From contig NZ_JAAGWZ010000002.1 of the NCBI RefSeq assembly GCF_010686725.1, forward strand, positions 186,001 through 250,000: a DNA stretch of 64,000 nt. The letters are read 5' to 3'. Origin of the DNA: Galbitalea soli (lineage in GTDB: Bacteria > Actinomycetota > Actinomycetes > Actinomycetales > Microbacteriaceae). Shown piece after piece: positions 25,603 through 34,277 of the stretch. Positions within the stretch are counted from its first letter, which is position 1. Each line of letters begins with the position of its first letter. A program made the translations under genes and the position numbers. Below the pieces are notes generated by a model. That model had not been told where the DNA came from. It worked only from the letters and a program-made list of their open reading frames with translations, and ran no database searches.

Positions 25603-26649
25603 CTAGAGCGCGGGAGCAGCGATCGACTGCCGAATGACCAGCGGGCACTCCATGAAGGTGGGGTGATCGCTCAGGAGGCGGTCCTCCTCGTGCCCGTTCA
25701 TGATCCGAACCAGTGTGTCGACGGCCCAGACGCCCATCTCGTAGTGGGGCAGGGCGACGGTGGTGAGCGCGGGGAACAGGTTGGCGGCGATTAGCTCCTG
25801 GTTGTCGAATCCCACGATCGACAACTCCTCGGGGATGGTGATGTGCAGTTCGGCCGCCGCACGGTAGGCACCCATCGCCATTCGGTCGTTGAAGCAGAAG
25901 AGCGCCGTCGGGCGGTCGGGCCGATCGAGCAGGGGCAGCGTGACCGCGTACCCGTCGAGCGCTTCGTAGTCGGCCGCGACCACGAGCGACTCGTCGAAGG
26001 GGATGCCGTGCTCGGCCAGCACCGAGCGGTAGCCGCGCAGTCGCCCGTGAGTCGCGGGAATGTCGCCGTGGTAGTTCACGAAGCCGATTCGGCGGTGCCC
26101 CGCCTGAATGAGCGCGGTGACGGCGGCACGCGCGCCACTCTCCTCATCGGGCTCGACACCGGGTGCGAGACCGGCACGGTCGCGCGCGTCGATCAGCACC
26201 GCGGGAACGCCTACCAGGTTCGACGGCAGAGAGACCTCGCGGTGATACATGATGGTCGCCCAGAGGATGCCGTCGACCTGCCGTTCGAGCAGCGCCGCGA
26301 TGTCGTCCCGCCGGGACTCGTCGTTCGCATCGTGCGTCGAGTTGATGATCATGAGCGACAGCCCGTGGGCGCGCGCGGCCTCCTGCGCCCCGAGGATGAT
26401 CCGCACGGCGTGCGGCGTCGTCGCGATCTCCTCGCTGAGCAGGCCGATCATCCCCGAGCGCTGCGTGCGCAGACCCTGCGCCAGGCGATTGGGGCCGTAC
26501 CCGAGTGCCCGGGCCGCGTCCTTCACCCGCCGCCGCGTCTCCTCGCTCGCGCGCGTGTTCGGGGTCGCGTTGAGAATGTGCGACACGGTCGTCACCGAGA
26601 CTCCCGCCGCGCTCGCGACGTCCTTGATGCCCACCCGTTTGGGAATCAC
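25603..26649 (-). CDS. LacI-family regulator of the inulin/DFA locus (copy 1)
   Basis: A 348-residue repressor: HTH IKDVASAAGVSVTTVSHILN, hinge helix NRLAQGLR, and a periplasmic-binding-like sensor domain ending in FDNQELIAANLFPALTTVALPHYEMG. It is a close paralogue of the LacI at 29486-30523 (shared IGLLSEEIATTPHA and RIILGAQEAARAHGL). It lies at the 3' end of the leftward fructan operon, 53 bp after the GH91 gene, and upstream of tatA. It probably binds the TGCCAAA/TTTGGCA operators; the inducer may be DFA III, inulobiose or fructose. Confidence 0.9.
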   Translation of the reverse strand: MIPKRVGIKDVASAAGVSVTTVSHILNATPNTRASEETRRRVKDAARALGYGPNRLAQGLRTQRSGMIGLLSEEIATTPHAVRIILGAQEAARAHGLSLMIINSTHDANDESRRDDIAALLERQVDGILWATIMYHREVSLPSNLVGVPAVLIDARDRAGLAPGVEPDEESGARAAVTALIQAGHRRIGFVNYHGDIPATHGRLRGYRSVLAEHGIPFDESLVVAADYEALDGYAVTLPLLDRPDRPTALFCFNDRMAMGAYRAAAELHITIPEELSIVGFDNQELIAANLFPALTTVALPHYEMGVWAVDTLVRIMNGHEEDRLLSDHPTFMECPLVIRQSIAAPAL

Positions 26650-26702
26650 CGCATTCCTCCCGTTCGATCCACACTGACCCTTACGCAGAAAGCTCGCGTC
26701 GC

Positions 26703-28046
26703 TCAGGCGCCGACCGTCGGCGTCGCTCTGACGGCGTTGGCGGTGCGGTCCGCGACCACCTGCTCCTCGGTTCCGGAGTCCAGCACCGAGTTGCGGGCCG
26801 ACGCCGGGTCGACCAGCACGGTGGTCACGCCCAGCGCGTCGGATGCGGTGGTGCTGAGCAGGGCATCCACCTGTGCCGAGAACGCCGAATCGCCGGAGCG
26901 CGCGTGCACGTCCATCGCCACCACGTGGTTCGTGGCGACGAGGGTGCCGGTGCCCGCGGTCAGGCGGACCGCGACGGGCGTCGCCTGCGGCGGCCGGATG
27001 CGCTGCGCGTCGATCACCAGCGAGAGGTGGTTGGCGATCACCGAGTTGTGGTCGCCGCCGACGCGGATCAGGCCGAACCGGTCATCCAGACCGTTGTCGA
27101 TGCCGAGGAAGGGCGTCCACGGCTCTTCGTCGCGCAGCAGGTGGTTGGTGGCGATGAGGTTCTCCGAGCTGCCGCCGTCGAGGATCACCATGCCGGGGTA
27201 GAACGAGTGCAGGCGGTTGTTGGTGACGCTCGACCGGCTCACCCCGGTCAGATGCACGCTGCTCGCGCCTCGCGGGAAGACGTTGTTGGCGGTGATCAGC
27301 AGCCCGCCGTGGTTCTCGGCGTAGATGGAGCGACCCCGGAACCCGGCCCCGATCAGGTTGTCGGTGATCTTGGAGGCCTGTCCCCAGCCGAGGAGCTCGA
27401 CGCAGTTGCCGCACTCGGCGATGAAGTTGTCGTGGATCGACAGGGCGTCGGCGTGGTGGATGACGAGGGCGTGTTCGAGGTAGACGAAGCCCATGCCGAC
27501 CACGCGGAAGGAGTCGTTCGCGCTCGCGACGTGGATGCCGGTCTTCCCGTTGAGGTAGCTGTTCGCCGCCGGGTGCTCGGAGCCGTCCGGCAGGAAGCGC
27601 AGACCGTCGATGCAGAAGTTCGAGAACTCGACGGAGCTGATCCGCGGGCTGCCGCTCCGCTCCACGAGGAAGGCGGCGCGCGCGGAATCGTCCTCGCCCG
27701 CATCCGGTTCGAGGTCGACGAGGACGCGACTCCCGCCGGGCCACAGCTCATGCAGCTCGGGCCATTCGCCCTCGGGGACATTGAACCGGATGCTCGACGA
27801 GGTGAACCCGTGCCCAGAGCCGTGAATCGTCAGGAAGCTGACGTCGACGACCACCTGGGTGCGCAGGTGGTAGTCACCGGGCGGCAGGTAGATCACCGCC
27901 CCGGGCTTTCCGCCGTCGGCGACGTTCGCGTTCGACTGGCGGGTCTTGATGTCCGCGATGATGCTATTGATCACCTCACCGAGATCCGCGAAGGGATCCC
28001 CGACGGGCCACCGGGTGACGTCGTAGTGGTTGCTGGGTCCTGACAT
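26703..28046 (-). CDS. GH91 protein, cytoplasmic; probable difructose anhydride III hydrolase
   Basis: A 447-residue right-handed parallel beta-helix protein of the inulin fructotransferase family: VIYLPPGDYHLRTQV, FLTIHGSGHGFTS, ENHGGLLITANNVFPRGASSV. The pair Asp200 (ADALSI) and Glu211 (IAECGN), 11 residues apart, matches the Asp/Glu pair reported for the family. There is no signal peptide, and compared with the second GH91 here (about 400 aa) it is longer, with inserts near 90-120 and 390-415. Known DFA-III hydrolases are intracellular and about this length, so hydrolysis of DFA III to inulobiose is favoured. A fructotransferase role is the alternative. It lies 23 bp after the GH32 gene. 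Confidence 0.85.
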   Translation of the reverse strand: MSGPSNHYDVTRWPVGDPFADLGEVINSIIADIKTRQSNANVADGGKPGAVIYLPPGDYHLRTQVVVDVSFLTIHGSGHGFTSSSIRFNVPEGEWPELHELWPGGSRVLVDLEPDAGEDDSARAAFLVERSGSPRISSVEFSNFCIDGLRFLPDGSEHPAANSYLNGKTGIHVASANDSFRVVGMGFVYLEHALVIHHADALSIHDNFIAECGNCVELLGWGQASKITDNLIGAGFRGRSIYAENHGGLLITANNVFPRGASSVHLTGVSRSSVTNNRLHSFYPGMVILDGGSSENLIATNHLLRDEEPWTPFLGIDNGLDDRFGLIRVGGDHNSVIANHLSLVIDAQRIRPPQATPVAVRLTAGTGTLVATNHVVAMDVHARSGDSAFSAQVDALLSTTASDALGVTTVLVDPASARNSVLDSGTEEQVVADRTANAVRATPTVGA

Positions 28047-28069
28047 GGCGTGTCCCCTCGAGACGGAGT

Positions 28070-29413
28070 TCAGTGAAGCGGGTAGGCCACACCGGCGGCC
28101 TCGCGGGAGACCAGGGTGGCGGTCCCGGAGCGGGGAGCGGGAAACGCGAGGGCGCCGAACGAGCCGACGACCTCGACGATGGGACCGTCGATGACGACCC
28201 GGAGCGGTCCGCTGGACGGAACCGACCACTGCCCGGCGTCCGATGTCGCGGTGAGCGTCACCCCGTCGAGGGTCGGCGTCAACTCCAGCCGGAAGACATT
28301 GCGCAGCCCCTCCTGAAGGGAAATGCTGCCCCCGTGCGCCCAGTCGATGTCCACGGCGCCGTCGACCCGCATCCCGTGCTCATCGAGCGCGGCGAGCGGT
28401 CTCCCGGATCCGCGGCGCGACTCCACGCTGGACGGGAGCCGGACCTCGAGCCGATCGCCGATCAGCGCGAGCTGGTGGGGAATACTGTGGGCGCCCACCC
28501 ACTCCGAGCGGGGGTCGGCGACACCCCGGAGCCAGTAGATCATCCCGGGAGTGCCGTCCGCATCGCGGAAGACGGCGCCCGCGTAGTAGCACGGGCCGTA
28601 GCTGAGCCGACGCCACGGCGTCTCCGCCACGAAGCGACCGTCGACGATCTGGCCGAGCGCGTAGGCCGAGTAGTGCGGGCGCACGGGTTCCCAGACCGAG
28701 ACGAGCAGTGCCCACTTGTGCCCCACCCGAACGAGTTGGGGGCACTCCCAGACGGAACCGGTCCACACTCCGTCTGCGTCGTCGGAGTGGCGGGAAGCGA
28801 AGACACCGTCGTAGTGCCACGTGGTGAGGTCATCCGAGACATAGCCATAGGCGACCGCGGTTCCGTCGGGACGCCCGGAGCCGAGAAGCATGCGCCAGCG
28901 GGCACCGTCGTGGAATACGAAGGGATCGCGGAACGCGATCGACTCCTCTCCCTCGGCGAGTTCGGCGACGACCGGCCCTTTCACCCACCGCTCCCACGAG
29001 CTCTCGCTGCCCGGCGCCGGGCGTGCGATCCGCGCCGCGCCGATGTCGAAGGCCTCGTCGTCGACGGAGGTGTAGAACAGGGTCGCCTCGCCCTCCGGTG
29101 AGAGCGCGATGCTGCCCGACCAGCATCCGCCATCGCCGTCGCCCGGCTCGAGCGCGGCGGCTTCGATCGACCAGCTCAGCAGGTCGTCGGAGGTGGCGTG
29201 CCCCCACTGGCACTGCGGAGCCCAGTCGGTGGCACCCGGTACGTGCTGATAGAAGAGGTGGTAGCGCCCGCCGTGGAAGGTGAGGCCCAGGGGGTCGTTG
29301 ATCCACCCGGACGGGGCCGTGAAATGGAGAGTGGGCCGCGCAGCCGTCGTCTCGGGCGGGGCGGTGTCGTCGACCTCGACGGTGTGGTCCTCGGTCGCGG
29401 TGGATGGGGGCAT
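28070..29413 (-). CDS. Cytoplasmic GH32 beta-fructofuranosidase
   Basis: A 447-residue GH32 enzyme (five-bladed propeller plus beta-sandwich). The three active-site motifs are intact: GWINDPLG with nucleophile Asp40, FRDP with transition-state Asp163, and WECPQ with acid/base Glu223. No signal peptide is present, so it works in the cytoplasm. It lies between LacI copy 2 and the GH91 hydrolase gene and probably splits inulobiose or short fructo-oligosaccharides to fructose. The first 25 residues are an acidic, Thr/Pro-rich lead not seen in most relatives, so a later start is possible. Confidence 0.88.
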   Translation of the reverse strand: MPPSTATEDHTVEVDDTAPPETTAARPTLHFTAPSGWINDPLGLTFHGGRYHLFYQHVPGATDWAPQCQWGHATSDDLLSWSIEAAALEPGDGDGGCWSGSIALSPEGEATLFYTSVDDEAFDIGAARIARPAPGSESSWERWVKGPVVAELAEGEESIAFRDPFVFHDGARWRMLLGSGRPDGTAVAYGYVSDDLTTWHYDGVFASRHSDDADGVWTGSVWECPQLVRVGHKWALLVSVWEPVRPHYSAYALGQIVDGRFVAETPWRRLSYGPCYYAGAVFRDADGTPGMIYWLRGVADPRSEWVGAHSIPHQLALIGDRLEVRLPSSVESRRGSGRPLAALDEHGMRVDGAVDIDWAHGGSISLQEGLRNVFRLELTPTLDGVTLTATSDAGQWSVPSSGPLRVVIDGPIVEVVGSFGALAFPAPRSGTATLVSREAAGVAYPLH

Positions 29414-29485
29414 GTCGTCTCTCGTGAATCGTTTCGTCGGGTGGGGAGGGAGCGGCGGTCGCGCTCGTCGCCCCGCGGTCGGGGG

Positions 29486-30523
29486 CTAGGGCTGCCGCGG
29501 TGGGGCGACGGAGTCTCGCGGTACCAGCGGGCACGGCAGGAGCACGGGCTCGAACGGCCCGGGCGGGCGCTCCGCTCCGTCGGCGAACATCCCGATGGCG
29601 GTCTCGAGCGCCCACACGCCCATCTCGTAGTGAGGCAGGGCGACGGTGGTGAGCGCGGGGAAGAGGTTGGCGGCGATGATCTCCTGGTTGTCGAAGCCGA
29701 CGATGGAGAGGTCGTCGGGGATGCTCAGACCGAGCTCGCGCGCCGCGCGATAGGCGCCCATCGCCATGCGATCGTTGTAGCAGAAGACGGCCGTCGGTCG
29801 CTGAAGGCTCAGGATCTCCTTCGCCAGCGCGTATCCCTCGGCCGGCTCCGACGGCGAGGCACCGACGAGCAGTTCGTCGAACGGAATCCCGTACTCGGAG
29901 AGCACCTGACGGTAGCCGGCCAGTCGTCCGTGCGTGGCGGGCACGTCGTCATCGTTGTTCAGGAACGCGATCCGGCGGTGGCCCGCCTCGGCCAGGTGAC
30001 GGACTGCGGCGACGGCCCCGCCCCTCTCGTCGGGGACCACGGAGGGCAGCGCGCCGGTTCCCTCGGTCGCGTCGATGAGCACCGCGGGCACGTCGACGAG
30101 GTTGGCCGGCACCGCGATGTTCCGGTGGTACATGGTGGCGTACAGCACCGCGTCGACCTGCCGGTCGAGCAGCGCCTGGATATCGGCCCGGTGCGCCTCC
30201 GCGTTGTTGCCGCGCTCGGCGCTCACGATCACCAGTGTGAGACCGTGCGCACGCGCGGCCTCCTGAGCGCCGAGGATGATCCTGCCCGCGTGGGGTGTCG
30301 TGGCGATCTCCTCGCTGAGGAGGCCCACGAGCCCGGATCGACGGGTCCGAAGCGCCTGCGCCACGAGATTGGGCCCGTACCCCAGCGTCGCCGCCGCGTC
30401 GCGGACTCGGTCCCTCGTCTCATCGGCGACCCGGGTGTGCGGCGTTTCGTTGAGCACGTGCGAGACCGTGGTGACCGACACGCCGGCCAGCCTCGCCACA
30501 TCGCGGATACCGACGGTGGTCAC
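29486..30523 (-). CDS. LacI-family regulator of the inulin/DFA locus (copy 2)
   Basis: A 345-residue LacI protein: HTH IRDVARLAGVSVTTVSHVLN, hinge NLVAQALR, sensor domain ending FDNQEIIAANLFPALTTVALPHYEMG. GTG 30523 has GGAG eight bases upstream and gives the usual N-terminus; the frame open to 30676 adds non-homologous residues. It is a clear paralogue of the LacI at 25603. It follows the permease gene by 118 bp, within the leftward operon. Confidence 0.88.
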   Translation of the reverse strand: MTTVGIRDVARLAGVSVTTVSHVLNETPHTRVADETRDRVRDAAATLGYGPNLVAQALRTRRSGLVGLLSEEIATTPHAGRIILGAQEAARAHGLTLVIVSAERGNNAEAHRADIQALLDRQVDAVLYATMYHRNIAVPANLVDVPAVLIDATEGTGALPSVVPDERGGAVAAVRHLAEAGHRRIAFLNNDDDVPATHGRLAGYRQVLSEYGIPFDELLVGASPSEPAEGYALAKEILSLQRPTAVFCYNDRMAMGAYRAARELGLSIPDDLSIVGFDNQEIIAANLFPALTTVALPHYEMGVWALETAIGMFADGAERPPGPFEPVLLPCPLVPRDSVAPPRQP

Positions 30524-30641
30524 CGTGACGTCTCCCTCGTCGGGCGCATCGGCTGACTTCCGTGGAGGCGGCGAACCCGCTCGCGGGGGTGTCGGGCGTT
30601 CATGGTGTCGGTTCGTCCCTTCGGGGAGTGTGCAGCGGGGG

Positions 30642-31481
30642 TCATCCCTTGACCGCTCCCAGGGTGAGCCCGGCAACGATGTGGCGCTGCAGCACGAGCG
30701 TGAGCAGGATGACCGGCACCGAGTACAACACCGCGAGCGAGGTCATCGGTCCCCACGCTAGGCCGAATTGACTCTGGTAGTTGGCGATTTCCAGCGGAGT
30801 GGTGACGGCGCGAACGGAGGTGAGCAGCAGAGCGAAGATGAAGTCGTTCCACGACGCCAGGAACGCGAAGATCGCGGTGACGGCGACGCCGCCGCGCGCC
30901 ACCGGCAGCACGACGCGCCAGAGGGCACCCAGACGCGAGGTTCCATCCACGCGCGCCGCCTCCTCCAGCTCGTCGGGCACCGCGTCGAAGAAGCTCGCCA
31001 TCAGCCAGATCGAGAGCGGCAGAGAGATCGTGGTTTGCGCGATCGCCAGCGCGAGTGAGGTGTCGGAGAGCCCGAGAGCGTGGAAGAAGCCGATCAGCGG
31101 AGCGCCCACCACGATGGCCGGCACCATGCGCATGACGAGCGCGGTCAGGATGAACACCCGCCCGAGCCGCGTCTTCCACCGTGTCACGGCATAGGCCGCG
31201 GGGATCGCCAGCGCGAGAGACAGCAGCGTGCTGATTACCGCCGTCTGGATGCTGTTCAGGATCGACACCGGGACGGCCGAATTCGTGAGCGTGCTCACGT
31301 AGTTCTCGATGGTCCAGGTGGTCGGGAAGAAGGTGGGGGGAATCGCGTTCGTCTCGAGGGGCGTCTTGAAGGAGGTGAAGAGCATGTAGGCGAATGGATA
31401 CGCGTACAGCACGGTCATGAGGATCAGGACCAGCCAGAGGAGGGCGCGGGTCGACATCCGCTTGGTTTCGAGGCCATTCAT
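30642..31481 (-). CDS. Sugar ABC transporter permease (CUT1, MalG type)
   Basis: A 279-residue membrane protein of the carbohydrate uptake 1 family, six segments, with the EAA loop DELEEAARVDGTSRLGALWRVVLP. The C-terminus (VAGLTLGAVKG) is the typical MalG end. It is coupled by a one-base overlap to the upstream permease. The likely cargo is DFA or short inulin oligosaccharides. No ATPase is encoded nearby, so a shared MsmK/MsiK-type ATPase elsewhere must power it. Confidence 0.88.
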   Translation of the reverse strand: MNGLETKRMSTRALLWLVLILMTVLYAYPFAYMLFTSFKTPLETNAIPPTFFPTTWTIENYVSTLTNSAVPVSILNSIQTAVISTLLSLALAIPAAYAVTRWKTRLGRVFILTALVMRMVPAIVVGAPLIGFFHALGLSDTSLALAIAQTTISLPLSIWLMASFFDAVPDELEEAARVDGTSRLGALWRVVLPVARGGVAVTAIFAFLASWNDFIFALLLTSVRAVTTPLEIANYQSQFGLAWGPMTSLAVLYSVPVILLTLVLQRHIVAGLTLGAVKG

Positions 31482-32443
31482 CAGCGGTCACTCCCGGGTC
31501 GCCAGATTGCTGCTACGGCGACGATCGCGAGTGCGATCATCGCGACGAGGTAGATCGTGCCCATGGCGCTCGCGAGCCCGGGATTGCCGTCACTGATCTG
31601 GGTGTTGTAGACGAGCAGCGACATCGTCTCGGTCGAATTCTGCGGGCCGCCATTGGTTTGCACGACGATCACGTCGAAGGCCCGGGCCGCATCCACTCCG
31701 CGCACGATGAGCGCGACCGCGATGACCGGGCGCAGCAGGGGCAGGATGACCCGGAACAGGAGGGTGGGGTACCGGGCTCCGTCGATGCGCGCGGCCTCGA
31801 TGATGTCGCCCGGAATGTTCTGCAGGCCCGCGAAGAGCACCAGCGCGATGAACGAGGTGGTGAGCCAGATATCGGGCAGCGAGACGGCCAGGAGCGCGAT
31901 CTTGGGGTCGCTCAACCACTGGATCTGGGTCGGCGAGCCGATGATGTGAAGCTGGAACAGCAACTGGTTGACGATTCCGGTGTTGTCGATGAGGAGGAAT
32001 CGCCAGAGGAGACCGGCGACGATCGGGGCGATCATGAGTGGGTACATGAAGATCGTGCGGAACACCCGCGACCGGCTGCCTAAGCCGCTGAACAGCAGGG
32101 CGACGAGGAGGCCCAGGGAGAATTCGAGGAACACGACGATCGCCGTGTAGGCGATCGTGCGCACGGCGGAGTTCGTGAACGCGGCCGAGCCGAACGCCGC
32201 GATGTAGTTGCCGAAGCCGACGAAGCGATGCGGGGCGTCGCTGATGGGGTTGTAGCGGTAGAAGCTGTTGGTGATGAATTGCGCGAGCGGCCAGGCGACG
32301 AAGACCGCCATGAATGCAGCGGCCGGCGCCATCATGAGTGCCGCGAATCGCGCATCGGTGAGGCGGAGCGAACGACGCCGGGGTGCGGAGGAGCCGGGGA
32401 CGGCCGGCCCGAAGGCCGGCCGTCTGTTGGTGCGAATGCTCAT
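31481..32443 (-). CDS. Sugar ABC transporter permease (CUT1, MalF type)
   Basis: A 320-residue permease with a cytoplasmic N-terminus (RRSLRLTDARFAALM) and the EAA loop GDIIEAARIDGARYPTLLFRVILP. It pairs with the 30642 permease to form the channel. It overlaps the binding-protein gene by four bases. Confidence 0.88.
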   Translation of the reverse strand: MSIRTNRRPAFGPAVPGSSAPRRRSLRLTDARFAALMMAPAAAFMAVFVAWPLAQFITNSFYRYNPISDAPHRFVGFGNYIAAFGSAAFTNSAVRTIAYTAIVVFLEFSLGLLVALLFSGLGSRSRVFRTIFMYPLMIAPIVAGLLWRFLLIDNTGIVNQLLFQLHIIGSPTQIQWLSDPKIALLAVSLPDIWLTTSFIALVLFAGLQNIPGDIIEAARIDGARYPTLLFRVILPLLRPVIAVALIVRGVDAARAFDVIVVQTNGGPQNSTETMSLLVYNTQISDGNPGLASAMGTIYLVAMIALAIVAVAAIWRPGSDR

Positions 32444-33753
32444 TGAGCCACAATCGCGTCGACCTGCGCCGCGGCATCCTTGAGGATCGCCGCGTTGTCT
32501 GCGCCGGGCTGAAGAGACTTCTGGATCATCGGCACGAGAACGTTGTTGACGATGTTCTGCCAGTTCGCGTTCGCGGGGCGCGGGATCGTCGCCGGGGCGT
32601 TGAGCGTTGCGACGATGGCCGGGTACGACTCGTAGCCCTTCGTGTTCTCGAACTTCTTGAGAGCGGAGATGCGCGCCACGAGTCCGAGCGAGGTGGCCGC
32701 GCTCAGTTCGTTGTGGTCGTAGGCGAACTTGACGAAGGCCTCACCCGCTGCGGTGTGCGCACCCGCGCGCGGCACCGACAGGTAGAACGGACCCGGTACG
32801 CCCGCGACGCCCGCGGGACCACCGATCATCGGGGCGACCCCCGTCTTGCCGAAGACGGGAGAGTCGGTCGGAATCTGACGGTAGGCGTGTCCCCAGAACA
32901 ACATCATCGCTGCCTTGCCCTGGTTGTAGAGGTTCTGCGCGGCATTCCAGTCCACGGCGGCCGCCCCGGGAGGGCCGTACTTCGCGAGGCTGTCGTAGTA
33001 GTTCAGAGCGGTCAAGGTCGTCGCGTCGTCGAGCGTCGACTTCTTGCCGTCGGCGGTGAGAACCATGTTCTTCTCGCCGGCCTGCGACAGCACCGCCAGG
33101 AACTGGGTCTCGACCGCGCCGGGCAGCGGGGCGCCGTACATGCCGTCCTTGGTGAAGAACGCCGCGGCATCCGTGTACTGCTGCCAGGTCGTGGGCGGCT
33201 TCAGGTCGTAGCCGTACTTCGCCTTGAACGCCGCCTGGTTGGCGGGGTCGTTGAAGAGGTCGGTGCGGTAGTAGAGGATCTCGGAGTTGGCGAACGCGGG
33301 AATGCCGACGTAGTTGTTCCCGACCTTCCCCTCCTGCAGGATCGCGGGGAAGCTGTCGGCCTTGACCGCCGGCGTCACGAGGTTGTTGAGCGGCTTGAGG
33401 CCGGCGGCGAACGCGGGCAGCCAGATCGCGTCGAGCGCGGCGGCGTCGAAGGAGATGTTTCCGGTGGACAGCTCGCTGTTGACGCGGTTATAGAGGCCGT
33501 TGTACGGGAGCTCCACGAAGGTGACGCTGATACCGGTCTGCTTCTTGTAGAGGTCGGCGATCGGCTGCAGCTCGAGGTGACCGCCACCCTCGACGAGGAC
33601 GGTGAGCGACTTGACGTGGGCCGAGTCGGACGTGCTGGACGTGGCGCAGCCGGCCAGGACGAGGCCGGCGGCCGCGGCCACCGCCATCCCGACGAGGAGC
33701 CTCCCGCGGGAGGTGTGTGCGCGGTGGGGTACCGCGGATCTGGTGCGAAGCAT
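32440..33753 (-). CDS. Sugar-binding lipoprotein of the inulin/DFA ABC transporter
   Basis: A 437-residue extracytoplasmic binding protein. After a basic N-terminus, AAAAGLVLAGC is the lipoprotein signal. The mature protein has the family 1 layout: LTVLVEGGGHLELQPIADLYKKQTGISV, AALDAIWLPAFAAGLKPLN, and the MMLFWGHAYRQIP ligand region. GGAGTAACG precedes the ATG at 33753. It is the first gene of the leftward operon under the operator-controlled promoter. By position it is the best candidate for capturing DFA released outside the cell. Confidence 0.88.
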   Translation of the reverse strand: MLRTRSAVPHRAHTSRGRLLVGMAVAAAAGLVLAGCATSSTSDSAHVKSLTVLVEGGGHLELQPIADLYKKQTGISVTFVELPYNGLYNRVNSELSTGNISFDAAALDAIWLPAFAAGLKPLNNLVTPAVKADSFPAILQEGKVGNNYVGIPAFANSEILYYRTDLFNDPANQAAFKAKYGYDLKPPTTWQQYTDAAAFFTKDGMYGAPLPGAVETQFLAVLSQAGEKNMVLTADGKKSTLDDATTLTALNYYDSLAKYGPPGAAAVDWNAAQNLYNQGKAAMMLFWGHAYRQIPTDSPVFGKTGVAPMIGGPAGVAGVPGPFYLSVPRAGAHTAAGEAFVKFAYDHNELSAATSLGLVARISALKKFENTKGYESYPAIVATLNAPATIPRPANANWQNIVNNVLVPMIQKSLQPGADNAAILKDAAAQVDAIVAQ

Positions 33754-33801
33754 CGTTACTCCGTTTTTTCATGCAGAGGAATCTGCGAATGTGATGGGGC
33801 C

Positions 33802-33829
33802 ATCTTACGGTGACCAAACGTTTTGGCAA
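33802..33829 (-). promoter_or_regulatory. Leftward promoter of the transporter/GH91/GH32 operon
   Basis: On the minus strand: TTGCCA (33829 to 33824), 16-bp spacer, TAAGAT (33807 to 33802). The near-palindrome CCAAACGTTTTGG (plus-strand 33814-33826) fills the spacer, so a bound repressor would block polymerase. Confidence 0.65.
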
Positions 33830-33841
33830 AACGTCTTGGCA
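33814..33841. promoter_or_regulatory. Two overlapping LacI-type operators in the leftward promoter
   Basis: CCAAACGTTTTGG (33814-33826) overlaps TGGCAAAACGTCTTGGCA (33824-33841). The second is nearly identical to the tatA operator at 25439. Confidence 0.7.
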
Positions 33842-33867
33842 TGAAGATATGGCGGCCAAATCTCGCT

Positions 33868-33892
33868 GTCAAATGCCAAAAACTTTGGCACC
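33868..33892. promoter_or_regulatory. LacI-type operator, central palindrome
   Basis: TGCCAAA-AAC-TTTGGCA is a perfect 7-bp inverted repeat (33874-33890), preceded by GTCAAA and followed by CC. It aligns with the tatA upstream operator at 25484. Confidence 0.75.
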
Positions 33893-33906
33893 AGGGGTGC
33901 CGCGGG

Positions 33907-33926
33907 TGGCAAAAATCTTTGGCACC
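33907..33926. promoter_or_regulatory. LacI-type operator upstream of the rightward promoter
   Basis: TGGCAAAAATCTTTGGCACC, a third copy of the TGSCAAA...TTTGGCA pattern, 20 bp before the rightward -35 box. Confidence 0.65.
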
Positions 33927-33945
33927 TCGAGCAGTGCGAACACTG

Positions 33946-33974
33946 TTGACCCTGCTGTGAGTTGGCGCTACCGT
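33946..33974 (+). promoter_or_regulatory. Rightward promoter of the GH91 - GH32 export genes
   Basis: TTGACC (33946-33951), 17-bp spacer, TACCGT (33969-33974); start near 33981. An imperfect operator GAGCCAAAACGGTTTCTC (33990-34007) lies just after the start point. Confidence 0.6.
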
Positions 33975-34041
33975 GTCACGGCCAGAGGCGAGCCAAAACG
34001 GTTTCTCACCTCGCGCCCGTTCGTCGACCAAAGGAGATCGC

Positions 34042-34233
34042 GTGAACATTCCGGCACTCGTCATCAGCCGTCGCACCGTGCTCCAGGCCGTGATCGCGTC
34101 CACGATCATCGGCCGGTTGGGTGGCACTCCGACTCCGCCGCATCCGAATCCGCTCGCCGCGCCATCGGGTCCGCCCGCCGACTTGCCCGCGGCAGCCGCG
34201 GCTCATCGAAAGTTCCAGGTCGGCCTACTCTGA
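34042..34233 (+). CDS. Twin-arginine leader peptide ORF, out of frame with the GH91 gene
   Basis: A 63-residue ORF with GTG start and AAAGGAG five bases upstream, 60 nt after the predicted transcription start. It encodes a Tat-like signal: ISRRTVLQAVIASTIIG (twin Arg, then hydrophobic core), a Pro-rich stretch and an AAAAAH segment that could be a cleavage site. It stops 44 bp before the GH91 frame and is in a different frame. Either a frameshift (real or sequencing error) has separated the signal from its enzyme, or this is a relic. As an independent protein it has no recognisable domain. Confidence 0.6.
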   Translation: MNIPALVISRRTVLQAVIASTIIGRLGGTPTPPHPNPLAAPSGPPADLPAAAAAHRKFQVGLL

Positions 34234-34277
34234 CCGCGCATCCGCGTGGCCGCTCGTCATCACACAAGGAGGAAGCA

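Noticed and set aside
29198-30556. 452-codon ORF opposite LacI copy 2
   Set aside because: Antisense shadow; composition (RRGR, VVGD repeats) is typical of reverse reading of a high-GC gene.
32383-33813. 476-codon ORF opposite the sugar-binding lipoprotein
   Set aside because: Antisense shadow of a convincing lipoprotein gene with signal and operon context.
33810-34277. N-terminal extension of the second GH91 frame
   Set aside because: It runs through operators and promoter, has no start with ribosome site and no similarity to the GH91 family; TTG 34278 is better supported.
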